DNA from: Bacteroidia bacterium
Lineage (GTDB): Bacteria; Bacteroidota; Bacteroidia; JANWJV01
Length of the DNA stretch: 34,510 nt
Reading direction: 5' to 3'
Assembly: GCA_025451785.1 (NCBI GenBank)
Contig: JANWJV010000035.1
Location: 1-34,510, forward strand
Numbering within the stretch: position 1 is the stretch's first letter; every line of letters begins with the position of its first letter. A program made the translations under genes and the position numbers. Below are positions 1 through 8,300 of the stretch, one piece after another. The notes beneath the pieces are model-generated. The model made no database searches and was not told where the DNA came from. It saw only the letters and a program-made list of their open reading frames with translations.

Positions 1-798
1 GGACGCACCATTACTGTCATTTCCCTTTCTACCGACCCTGATTCTTATGGAAGCTTCGGGCCTTATACGCCTGGCATCATAAAAATAGCTTACAACAATA
101 TTGAAGCTTTGAAGAAGGCTTTAGAGAGCGACCCCAACATAGCGGGTTTCCTTGTGGAGCCCATACAAGGAGAGGCGGGAGTGGTAGTTCCTGATGAAGG
201 TTATTTAAAAGAATGCGCCGCGCTTTGCAAAAAACACAATGTACTTTTTATTGCCGACGAGATACAATGCGGACTGGGCCGCTGCGGCAAACGCCTGGCC
301 TGTGACCATGAAAATGTTCGTCCTGATGTTTTGATCCTGGGCAAAGCTCTTTCGGGCGGCCTCTACCCTATTTCAGCGGTACTGGCCGATGATGAGATCA
401 TGCTTACGATAAAGCCCGGGCAGCATGGCTCTACCTATGGCGGCAATCCCATCGCAAGCAAAGTAGGCATTGAAGCCCTCAACGTTTTGAAAGAAGAACA
501 GCTTTGCGAGAACGCTGAACGTTTGGGAAAGATCTTGATGAAGGAACTTCAGTCCATCGCTGCCGAAAATCCCAACCTTGTTACGCTCGTACGGGGCAAA
601 GGATTATTTGCGGCCATGGTGATACGCGAACAGAACGGCAAGAATGCCTGGGATGTTTGTATGAAGCTGAAAGACGAAGGCCTGCTGGCCAAACCTACGC
701 ATGGCGACATCATACGCTTTGCTCCTCCCCTGGTCATTACCGAAGACCAGTTGCGCGAATGCCTCGCGATCATCCGCAAGGTGATCAAGAGTTTCTGA
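1..798 (+). CDS. rocD: Ornithine--oxo-acid aminotransferase, C-terminal part (5' end outside window)
   Basis: PLP-dependent class III aminotransferase that interconverts ornithine and glutamate-5-semialdehyde in cytosolic arginine/proline metabolism. The frame is open from base 1 and the visible 265 residues correspond to the last two thirds of the family's roughly 400. Visible motifs are [12 protein letters not shown], the cofactor-contacting [10 protein letters not shown], and [15 protein letters not shown], whose lysine is the expected Schiff-base residue; HGSTYGGNP follows. This series is typical of ornithine aminotransferase rather than acetylornithine or GABA aminotransferases. An internal ATG at 109 is not the true start because the homologous sequence continues upstream of it. 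The gene converges on the TauE-like gene with only 12 bases between stop codons, and I see no terminator hairpin there. Family assignment is very secure; the physiological direction is not visible. Confidence 0.95.
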   Translation, partial: GRTITVISLSTDPDSYGSFGPYTPGIIKIAYNNIEALKKALESDPNIAGFLVEPIQGEAGVVVPDEGYLKECAALCKKHNVLFIADEIQCGLGRCGKRLACDHENVRPDVLILGKALSGGLYPISAVLADDEIMLTIKPGQHGSTYGGNPIASKVGIEALNVLKEEQLCENAERLGKILMKELQSIAAENPNLVTLVRGKGLFAAMVIREQNGKNAWDVCMKLKDEGLLAKPTHGDIIRFAPPLVITEDQLRECLAIIRKVIKSF

Positions 799-810
799 GA
801 ATTTTCCTAT

Positions 811-1674
811 TTACAACCAGCCCACAGACCTCAGCAAGCTATACGTGCTGCTAAGGATAACGAGCACACCAACGGCATACATAATGGTTCCGGCTTTTAC
901 CAGCCTTACCAGGTAGGCACCGAGGGGCGCCGCCAGTATACCGCCAAGGATAAGACCGAGAATGGCCTGCCATGCGGTAACACCAAGGAAAAGAGTGAAT
1001 ATACCAGCGCTGAAAAAGGTCACGAAGAACTCGGCGGTGTTTACGCTGCCGACGGTCTCTTTGGGGCAATTTCCTTTATTGATAAGGTTAGAAGTAACGA
1101 TGGGGCCCCAGCCACCGCCGCCAATCGTATCGAGCAGTCCGCCGACAAAACCAAGGGGAAAGATGTTCTTTATTGGTTTTAGCTCTTGCTTGCCCCTGAT
1201 CGCTTTATAGAGGATAACAAATCCAAGAATTACAAGGTAACCTGAAACATAGGGCTTGATGATCTTACCGTCAAAAACATCGGAGATAAGGTAAGCGCCC
1301 AGCATCCCTCCTATTACACCTGGGATCATAAGACGGAGAAATAATTTCTTGTTCACGTTGCCAAAATAAAGGTGCGACAATCCGGAAGCGCCCGTGGTGA
1401 ACACTTCGGCAATATGCACGCTTGCGGTGGTGATGGCAGGCGGAAGACCCATGCTCAGTAGCATGGTGGAGCAGCTTACGCCGTAGGCCATGCCCAATGC
1501 CCCGTCAATGATCTGGGCTACGAAGCCGGCCAGCGCGAAGTAAAGGAAGGTCTGATCGAAGAGCGGTCCCTCGGGGGCTTTCTTAAAGAAAGTCCACACC
1601 AGAAAGCTGATGAGGGCAGCGCCAAAGAGAAGGATAGTGATACCGATGAACCTGAAGCGTATGATCTTTTCCAT
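811..1674 (-). CDS. TauE/SafE family sulfite/sulfonate-type permease
   Basis: A 287-residue polytopic inner-membrane protein with about eight hydrophobic segments. The family exports or imports sulfur-containing anions such as sulfite, sulfoacetate or thiosulfate, but the substrate cannot be read from sequence. Family features are the glycine-rich pair of half-repeats: FVAQIIDGALGMAYGVS near residues 51-67, and GFVGGLLDTIGGGGWGPIVTS near residues 175-195. Both carry the conserved aspartate/glycine turn of PF01925. The start at 1674 gives a short basic N-terminus before the first membrane helix, and a TATATTTG -7 box lies about 20 bases upstream. It is on the same strand as, and 70 bases downstream of, an Rrf2-type regulator, which could control it. 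Confidence 0.88.
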   Translation of the reverse strand: MEKIIRFRFIGITILLFGAALISFLVWTFFKKAPEGPLFDQTFLYFALAGFVAQIIDGALGMAYGVSCSTMLLSMGLPPAITTASVHIAEVFTTGASGLSHLYFGNVNKKLFLRLMIPGVIGGMLGAYLISDVFDGKIIKPYVSGYLVILGFVILYKAIRGKQELKPIKNIFPLGFVGGLLDTIGGGGWGPIVTSNLINKGNCPKETVGSVNTAEFFVTFFSAGIFTLFLGVTAWQAILGLILGGILAAPLGAYLVRLVKAGTIMYAVGVLVILSSTYSLLRSVGWL

Positions 1675-1694
1675 GATGTTTCTTTATACGGGCA

Positions 1695-1702
1695 CAAATA
1701 TA
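1695..1702 (-). promoter_or_regulatory. Predicted promoter -7 box for the TauE-like gene
   Basis: On the minus strand this reads TATATTTG, an exact match to the Bacteroidota -7 consensus TAnnTTTG, 20 bases before the ATG. No convincing -33 TTTG was found, so this is a moderate call. It implies the permease gene can be transcribed separately from the upstream Rrf2 gene. Confidence 0.45.
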
Positions 1703-1744
1703 TATAAGTTCTATTGAATTAGTAGGACTTAAGTATAAAATTTT

Positions 1745-2182
1745 TTATTTACCTCCTTTTTTTGACGGAGAACGGTCTATAAAGGACTGGATGGTGATGC
1801 GTTTCATCAATTTCCGCGTCTGTTCCTTTATCTGCAGGAACTCCTCCCGCAGCTCACAGTTGTCTTCGCTCACACAGTCATCGCATTTCTCATAATACTT
1901 CACGGCTACACAGGGCAACAAGGCAATAGCCCCGTCGAAGAGCCTGTGAATATCGGCCACATTTATCTTTTTGGGATGCTGGCGCAGGTAATAGCCCCCT
2001 TTGCTCCCCTGCTTGCTGCTTACAAAGCCTCCTTTCTTAAGGTCGAGCAGGATAAGTTCCAGGAATTTCTTTGGGATATTCTCCTGACGCGCGATCTCGG
2101 CCGTTTGCATGGGCCCTTCCTGGTAGTTCTTACCCAGGCGGATCAATGCTTTGAAGGCGTATTTACATTTCATCGAGATCAT
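1745..2182 (-). CDS. Rrf2-family winged-helix transcriptional regulator with a cysteine cluster
   Basis: A 145-residue DNA-binding regulator. Residues 1-75 form the Rrf2 winged helix: KCKYAFKALIRLG, a recognition helix around NIPKKFLELILLDLKKGG, and the wing SSKQGSKGGYYL. The C-terminal half has cysteines at about 91, 100, 103 and 109 (C-x8-C-x2-C-x5-C), in the region where IscR and NsrR carry three cysteines for an Fe-S cluster. A redox, Fe-S or sulfur-status sensor is therefore likely, though the ligand is inference. The start at 2182 (MISMKC) is taken; MKCKYAF at 2173 is an equally plausible start. The neighbouring permease on the same strand is the natural candidate target. The gene is divergent from the cobalamin riboswitch. 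Confidence 0.88.
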   Translation of the reverse strand: MISMKCKYAFKALIRLGKNYQEGPMQTAEIARQENIPKKFLELILLDLKKGGFVSSKQGSKGGYYLRQHPKKINVADIHRLFDGAIALLPCVAVKYYEKCDDCVSEDNCELREEFLQIKEQTRKLMKRITIQSFIDRSPSKKGGK

Positions 2183-2204
2183 CCATACAGTATTGATTAA
2201 AGTA

Positions 2205-2212
2205 CAAAGCTA
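2205..2212 (-). promoter_or_regulatory. Predicted promoter -7 box for the Rrf2 gene
   Basis: The minus strand reads TAGCTTTG, an exact TAnnTTTG match, 22 bases upstream of the ATG at 2182. It lies back-to-back with the plus-strand TACCTTTG box at 2245, so the two transcripts diverge from about 60 bases of shared DNA. Confidence 0.45.
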
Positions 2213-2244
2213 GAATCAAAATTCAACAATCTGAAATCTTATTC

Positions 2245-2252
2245 TACCTTTG
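2245..2252 (+). promoter_or_regulatory. Predicted promoter -7 box for the riboswitch/btuB transcript
   Basis: TACCTTTG matches the TAnnTTTG consensus exactly and sits immediately 5' of the riboswitch, where a transcription start is needed. No clear -33 element is seen. Confidence 0.5.
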
Positions 2253-2434
2253 CCCAGTTTTGGTCCCCGGGTAGCACCGGGGTTAAAAGGGAATCCCGTG
2301 TAAATCGGGAGCTATTCCCGTAGCTGTAAGCCGGTTCCGCGAAAGCGGACGTTCAGCGGAAATCCTCAAGTCACTGTCTCTTAACCGGGGCGGGAAGACG
2401 TTCCGAAGAGCCGGCAAGCCAGAAGACCTGCCAG
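2253..2434 (+). ncRNA. Cobalamin (B12) riboswitch
   Basis: A cis-acting RNA leader that binds a cobalamin and lowers expression of the downstream receptor gene. The conserved blocks of the class appear in order: GGTTAAAAGGGAA around 2280-2292, the paired CCCG/CGGG arms with GTGTAAATCGGGAGCT, CCCGTAGCTGTAAGCC around 2317-2332, the AAGTCACTGT element around 2368-2377, and the 3' B12 box AAGCCAGAAGACCTGCC at 2416-2432. The gene that follows is a BtuB-like outer-membrane receptor, the commonest partner of this element in Bacteroidota. The boundaries are estimated from the blocks, not from a folded covariance model. Confidence 0.93.
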
Positions 2435-2543
2435 GATCGAATGTTCAAATGCTTTCGGAGAAAAGGCTATGGATAGAAAGGTAATCTTCTATTATTTTTC
2501 TACTCTCTTTTCTCTCATTGTTAAACCTTTAACACCTATTACA

Positions 2544-4721
2544 ATGGGAAAAAACCAATGCAGGACATACGGCAGCTGCGCCGCCATGCTCCTTATGACT
2601 GTGCTTAGCGCCAACGCGCAGGACAGTCTTAAACAAGACAGCACAAAACAATTACGTGAAGTGGTGATCAGCGCCACGCGCAGCGAGAAGGACCCGCAGA
2701 ACGTGGGCCGCAGCGTAACAGTGATCAGCAAGGAGCAGATCAAAAGTTCGGGTGCCACTACCCTGCCTGAGCTGCTTGCGCAGCAGGAAGGCATCACGGT
2801 AAACGGCACAGGCCATACACCGGGTCAGATCCAGACCATTTTTATGCGCGGCGCCAGCGGCAACCATTGCGCGGTAATGATCGACGGGATACGCATCTCC
2901 GATCCTTCCACCAACGACAACGGCATGGACCTGGGCGAGATATCGCTTGCCAACGTTGAACGCATCGAGATCGTAAGGGGATCGCACAGCACGCTGTACG
3001 GCTCTTCCGCCATCGGCGGTGTGGTGAACATCATCACAAAAAAGTCGTCCACACTGGGCTTTCACAGCGACCTCGACCTGAAGGCAGGCAACTTCGGCCC
3101 CGGTACATCGGGCGCCAGCCAGGACATCTTTCTGAACTATTCGCATAAGAGCGGTTTATACGTTAACGCCGAGCTGTTCAACAATACGGTGAAGGGATTG
3201 GATGCCACCCTCGACACGGTGACCGACAAAACCAATTTCGAGCACATGCATCGTGAGAAGGACGGCTTCAAAAAAATGGACCTTATTGGCAAGCTTGGTT
3301 TCAAGAACGAAAAGATAGATGTGTATGCTTCATACAAGAACGTGAACCAAACAGCCGATATCGATGACGGAGCGTATAACGACGATGATAACTATACGAT
3401 CGGCTTCAACCGCCAGCTCATTACGTATGGAGCTGCTTATAAGGTCAACGACAAGTTTCGCATCGCTTATATGGGCGGTATGACGAATACCGAACGGGCT
3501 GCTACCGATGACTCTTCGGTAGTGGATGACAAGGGTGCTTATGACCAAAGTTATTTTGAGGGCACTTACAAAGGAAGCTCCATGATCCACGACCTGCAGG
3601 CCACCATTAACCTGAAAGGACTGGAGATCGTATTGGGCGGCGGCCTCTTTGACGAACAGATGACCGCAAAGACCTATTATTATTCACGCAGTATTTGGGG
3701 CATTTATGAATCCAAGACCGACCTCGATACACTTAACATTGATGTAAAAACAGTGAGCGAGTTTATCCATGCGGAGGTGGATGGCAGCCTTGTTAACGAC
3801 AAGTTCAGTGCCTTTTCACTTGGCCTTGGACTTCGCAATGTATCGCATGACCTGTTCGGAAGCCACCTTACTTATGAGATCAATCCTTCGCTCCGTATCG
3901 GCACCGGCAGATTGTACATGGCCTATACCACAGGTTTTAACGCGCCTTCGCTTTACCAGCTTTACACTCCGGAAAAAGATTTCTCAGGTATCCTCCGTGG
4001 CAACAAGGATTTGAAACCCGAGATTTCCAACTCATGGGAGTTTGGCTTCAAGCAGCGCTTGGGTAAGAACCTTTCCTTCGGCCTTGCATTTTTCCGCACC
4101 GAAGTGGACAACAGCATCGATTACGCTTACCTATGGAACAAAAACCAGGAGATCGACTCACTGGGCTTCGGCGACTATATGGGCGACACCTATCTTAATG
4201 TAGGAAAACAAACCAACCGTGGCGTAGAGATCAGTGTTGACGCGAAGGTGACAGATAAGTTCAGGGTATTCGGCAACGTGAGCATTGTTAGCGGAAGGAT
4301 GGAGTACGATCCCGATGACATCGACACCAGCCATACCCATGGCCATCACGTTCAGCTTTACTCCAACGGCGTATTCATTAAAAAAGACGCGGAGGCCATT
4401 GGCCTGGTACGCAGGCCTTCTACCGGCAACCTGGGTTTCAGCTATAAGCCTATCGAAAAACTTAGTCTCGGAGCAGGCTTGAAAATGGTGGGTGCCCGCA
4501 GCGATGTGTTCTACGACGGTAACCTGGGACCCTATGGAGCACTGGGAGCGAAAAGCCTTAGCGACTACACGCTTGTGGACCTTTTTCTTAGCTACAAACC
4601 CTTCAAAGGCCTAACCGTAAACTTCAGGGCCGATAATATTTTTGATACAGAGTACCAGGAGATCATGGGATACAGCACGAAGAGGAGAGGATTTTACTTT
4701 AGCATAGGATACTCCTTTTAA
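2544..4721 (+). CDS. btuB: TonB-dependent outer-membrane receptor, BtuB-like (vitamin B12 uptake)
   Basis: Outer-membrane beta-barrel that takes up a ligand with TonB energy. The riboswitch directly upstream points to cobalamin or a corrinoid. From the ATG at 2544 the product is 725 residues: a signal peptide ending ...TVLSANAQ, a TonB-box-like stretch near LREVVISATRSEKD, and a plug domain with IFMRGASGNHCAVMIDG, VERIEIVRGSHSTLYGSSA and GGVVNIIT. A beta-barrel follows, ending in an aromatic strand with terminal phenylalanine (FYFSIGYSF). An in-frame ATG at 2469 would add 25 residues and has a GGAG eight bases before it. I prefer 2544 because it places a normal signal peptide at the N-terminus. 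No BtuFCD-type transporter genes are in the window. Receptor class is certain; cobalamin specificity rests on the riboswitch. Confidence 0.93.
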   Translation: MGKNQCRTYGSCAAMLLMTVLSANAQDSLKQDSTKQLREVVISATRSEKDPQNVGRSVTVISKEQIKSSGATTLPELLAQQEGITVNGTGHTPGQIQTIFMRGASGNHCAVMIDGIRISDPSTNDNGMDLGEISLANVERIEIVRGSHSTLYGSSAIGGVVNIITKKSSTLGFHSDLDLKAGNFGPGTSGASQDIFLNYSHKSGLYVNAELFNNTVKGLDATLDTVTDKTNFEHMHREKDGFKKMDLIGKLGFKNEKIDVYASYKNVNQTADIDDGAYNDDDNYTIGFNRQLITYGAAYKVNDKFRIAYMGGMTNTERAATDDSSVVDDKGAYDQSYFEGTYKGSSMIHDLQATINLKGLEIVLGGGLFDEQMTAKTYYYSRSIWGIYESKTDLDTLNIDVKTVSEFIHAEVDGSLVNDKFSAFSLGLGLRNVSHDLFGSHLTYEINPSLRIGTGRLYMAYTTGFNAPSLYQLYTPEKDFSGILRGNKDLKPEISNSWEFGFKQRLGKNLSFGLAFFRTEVDNSIDYAYLWNKNQEIDSLGFGDYMGDTYLNVGKQTNRGVEISVDAKVTDKFRVFGNVSIVSGRMEYDPDDIDTSHTHGHHVQLYSNGVFIKKDAEAIGLVRRPSTGNLGFSYKPIEKLSLGAGLKMVGARSDVFYDGNLGPYGALGAKSLSDYTLVDLFLSYKPFKGLTVNFRADNIFDTEYQEIMGYSTKRRGFYFSIGYSF

Positions 4722-4787
4722 TGGTTAATGGTTAATGGTTGATGGTTAATGGCTTAAACTCCATTAACCATTAGCCATTAAACATTA
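4718..4787. terminator. ATGGTTA tandem repeats forming a long hairpin between convergent genes
   Basis: The btuB stop codon runs into tandem copies of a 7-base unit, ATGGTTA with one ATGGTTG. The copies at 4732-4752 pair with 4761-4781 along all 21 positions if two G-U wobbles are allowed, leaving an 8-base loop at 4753-4760. The structure lies between two convergent genes and could end transcription from either side, although no long U-tract follows on the plus strand. The repeat nature also suggests a dispersed intergenic repeat. Confidence 0.5.
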
Positions 4788-4791
4788 TACT

Positions 4792-5307
4792 TCAGTCGAG
4801 GATCCAACAGCCATAGAACACTGCTTTTATTTCAGCTTCTTTTCCGAAATGGAAGAGAACCATAAAAGGCTGTCTTCCTATTCCCATGTACTTGCGGCGG
4901 GGATTGTAGTTACCGTCGTATTCCAGCACCGCTATTATCATATCATTGACCGGGAGGCTGCAATAGAGGCTGTACTTTGAATCTTGCTTTACCGAAAGTG
5001 CTTTTGAATAACTGATCTTCCGCCGGTCCTCGGGCAATACGATCCTCGTAAGGGAATCGAGGATATCGAAATCAACATGGATGGAATCGGATATCTCCTT
5101 ATCGAAATAACGTAAGGGATGGTAATTGTCCACCAGGTAATCGCTTACCGCGAAGTTCACCGCCTGCTTGTGCAGTTGTTTCTTTATAGCCGCGGTGATC
5201 ACAGGATCTTCCTTGATGTACTTTACCGCCTTTACGATGCGAAGGGAATCGGGGTTACCCGCAAGAAGTGGCAGTGGCAGCAGCAGTAAGCAGTAAAGGA
5301 AACGCAT
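4792..5307 (-). CDS. Exported protein of unknown function
   Basis: I do not recognise this 171-residue protein. It begins with a clear signal peptide, MRFLYCLLLLPLPLLAG, so it is predicted to cross the inner membrane. There is no lipobox cysteine directly after the hydrophobic core. The mature part is mixed alpha/beta, with an acidic middle (KEISDSIHVDFDILDSL) and a hydrophobic strand-rich C-terminus (MVLFHFGKEAEIKAVFYGCWILD). It follows the condensin operon on the same strand but is separated from it by a strong terminator, and it has its own promoter match abutting that terminator, so it is probably not part of the operon. It is too short and unrelated in sequence to be the JetD/MksG nuclease of Wadjet systems. 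Confidence 0.75.
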   Translation of the reverse strand: MRFLYCLLLLPLPLLAGNPDSLRIVKAVKYIKEDPVITAAIKKQLHKQAVNFAVSDYLVDNYHPLRYFDKEISDSIHVDFDILDSLTRIVLPEDRRKISYSKALSVKQDSKYSLYCSLPVNDMIIAVLEYDGNYNPRRKYMGIGRQPFMVLFHFGKEAEIKAVFYGCWILD

Positions 5308-5314
5308 AGTATAT

Positions 5315-5345
5315 CAAAGCTATCATAAAAAAAGGAGGTATGCAA
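5315..5345 (-). promoter_or_regulatory. Predicted promoter of the small exported protein, overlapping a terminator
   Basis: On the minus strand a TTG is followed after 20 bases by TAGCTTTG (5315-5322), an exact TAnnTTTG -7 box. Only 7 bases separate the box from the ATG at 5307, so the transcript would be leaderless or nearly so. The spacer contains one arm and the U-tract of the upstream terminator. Confidence 0.4.
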
Positions 5346-5361
5346 TTAAGCAAACCTCCTT
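5324..5361 (-). terminator. Rho-independent terminator of the condensin operon
   Basis: Read on the minus strand, AAGGAGGT (5361-5354) pairs with ACCTCCTT (5339-5332). An inner 3-bp TGC/GCA pair closes a 6-base loop, and a run of seven T residues follows. It lies about 20 bases past the stop codon of the SMC-like gene. Confidence 0.8.
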
Positions 5362-5382
5362 AGAGATAGGTTGATCGTAATA

Positions 5383-8300
5383 CTAAGCCAGCACCGCGTC
5401 CTTCAGGTACAAAGCAAGGTCTTCCTTGGCTTCGTTGGTCTTGAAGAAGCTGCTCGGAACCGGGTAGTTGATATCCGGGTTGTCAACACCCTTGATAAGA
5501 TGGTGCAGGTACCAGCCGTTGTCGAGGCTTGAGCCGTAAGGCTTAGGCGTCATGGTAATGATCTGGTAACCGAACTCTTCCGCGATATTCGGGAAGGTAT
5601 TGAAGTTGGTGTTGTCGAGGCTGGCGGTCTCTTCGAGGATAAGGAAGCGTACTCCCTCCTGCTCTTTTTCCTGCACCTTCGAAAGGCGCGCGATGCCCAG
5701 CAGCATGATGGCCGAGTAGGTCTCGCCGGTACTTCCGGGGATCTCCTTGTTGTTCTGGTCGGTAAGACTTACCGAGAGATCAAAATAGGTCTTAGGGTTC
5801 AGCAGGTCGGGAAGGTTGATACGCTTCACGTTGCCGGTGATCTTCTGGAAGAAGCCTTCAATAAAGTCTTCCACAGTATTGCCCATGGGCAGTTCGCCCG
5901 ACCTGAACACCTGCCTTGAAGAGGTCTTCAGTTTGTCCATCCACTCGATGCCGAAATGAGGATTGGGCTTGAAGTCGATCTTGAAATAATACTGGTTGCT
6001 GATCTTCTTTCCTTTGAAGAAAGTATTGAGGCCCTTGATGATGTTCTCGTACTCCTTGTATTTCGCGGAGGTAAGAGAGAACACTTTCAGCATGGTCTCG
6101 TACAGCGTTTCCATCATAATGATACGCTGCTTGTTAGAGTTTTCCAGGTAAGGGCCGATCTTATCGAGGTGGCCGATCTTGGGACCGAGAAGCGCGTGCT
6201 CAAGTACCGAAAAGTTAAAAGTAAGGCCTTCGGTCTGTGTCCTTACACCAGGGTCGCGGCCGTCCTTTGTTTCATCAAAATCATTTGACATTGCCTTGTA
6301 CTCCGACTGGAAGTCGAGGTCAGCAACGTTGTTATCGCGCTCCAGCTCCGAAGGATTCACGTCCTCAAAGGTCTGGTCTTCGAGGTCGAGCTGTACTTCA
6401 GGATATTTTGCCCTGAAGATCTTTTCGCGTTCCTTATAAAGACTTTCACGCTCCTTGTGTTCGGCAGCGAAGTTCTTCACTTCTCTTTCCAGGTGCTCAA
6501 AGCTGCTTTGGAGGCCGGCCAGTTCAATGGCCTCTTCACGCTCCGACCTTTCTACTTTCTCTTTCGTTTCCTTCAGGCTGTTTCTCTTCTTGAGGATATC
6601 CTCGTAGCTGGAATTCACATCGGCCTTCTCTAATTCGAATGAAAGTTTAGCGGACAGCTTTTTATACTGAGCGTCAAGCTCATTGCTTTCTTTCCTGAGC
6701 GTATTCACTTTCTGGCTCACCTTTTTCATGATGGCAGCGGTTTCCCTTATCTGCTTTATGGCGGTGAAGTCGAGCAGCTCGGTATCGAACGCATAGCCGA
6801 GGGGCTTGAGCACCTGCTGGCTGTAATATTCGCCTTTCGAAAGTTTGTCGAGCTCGCGGAGCATCCCTTCCTTATTGCCGATCTCCTCAGCGATCATGCT
6901 CACCCTTTTCTTGAGGGCCTGGCCTATCCTGTCCACCTTATCGAAGATCTGGGGCTCATCACGCTCCGCAATGAACTCGCGCAGCTCGCCCATCTTGAAC
7001 CAGTAGCCTTTGTATTTAGTATCGTACTCAATATTGGCTTCGTTCAACACATCCAGGTTATCCACAAACTTGTCGCCCGCAATGGCCACTTTGGGTTTGT
7101 TCCAGCTAACGTTGAGCAACGAGAACAATACGTCCTCCTGGGCCTTGCTAAGCTTCTTCTTCGCGTTAAGCACTTGTGAGAAGAGGCTGTCGGGCTTACT
7201 GTTCTTCGCCAGCACCTGGATCGACTCCAGTTCGTCTATCTCTTTCCTGAGGTTAACGTTCGCTTCCTCTATCACTTTCTTCTGCTCCTCCACCTTCTGC
7301 TCCATCGCCTTAATGGAACCGTATTTCTCGAACACAGGTTTCACAGCATTTACCCTGCGCAGTATCTCTGTGGTATCGTAATCGTTGATGTTCACTTCAT
7401 CAACCGCCTCCCTAACTATAGGGAGAATGATGGCCTCCAGGTCCCTGATCTGCGAGTCAAGATGCATGTGCTTATCATAAAAGCCTTTGATCTCAATAAG
7501 GACGTTCAGGTCGGTCTCGGCGCTTCTCAATGCCAGGTCGGAGCTTTTCAGCAATGCCTTCAGCTCTTTGGAGCGTTCCACCAGGTTCTTTTCTTTTTCC
7601 TGGCCGTTGTCAAGTGTCTTCTTGTTGGTCTCATGCGCGGCCTTCGCCTTTTTCAGCTGGCGATACGCAAACAGCACCTGGTACATCTTACAAACCATCT
7701 CCACCGAGTTCCGCTTGTCCTCTTTCTTCTTGAGAAGCTCAAGGCGCTTTTGCTTTTTCTCGATGTTCTTGATCTGGTCTTCCAGGTCCTTGTACTCCAC
7801 TACCAGCCTTCCAAGGTCTTCGTGGTGTTTTTGAAAGGTTACTTCGTAATCGCGCTCGCTGTCCTCCAACAAAAATTCCTTGAGGCTCTTCGAATTGTCG
7901 ATATCGAGCGACTTCGCCTTAGCGAAGGACTGGATCACTTTAGCGAACGCCTTGAGGTTCTCCTCGATGCCAAGGTTAATGGGCAGTATCTTTTTAGTGA
8001 AAAGGAAGTTGTAATACTCTTTCTTGTCTTCCCTGAAGGTAAAGTACTTCATGTGCAGCTGGTGATGCACCTTCATGTGCTTAGTAAGGTCTTCGAGCGA
8101 AAGGATCGACTTGTCTTTTTGGAAATCGGAGCTGCGGAGCAACTTTTCTTTGGGGTAAGCCAGGTCGGCAATGTCCTTATGATGATCGCTATCGTTAAGA
8201 ATGATGAAGGGACGGAGCTTCCTGCCCTGGTTACTGGGGATGCAGGTGCCGATGGTCACGAACTTGTCTTTGGTCACCTCGATGTTCATGAACACGTAGC

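Noticed and set aside
4792-5307. Small gene after the condensin operon as a possible JetD/MksG nuclease
   Set aside because: It encodes only 171 residues with a signal peptide and lacks any Toprim-like acidic motif.
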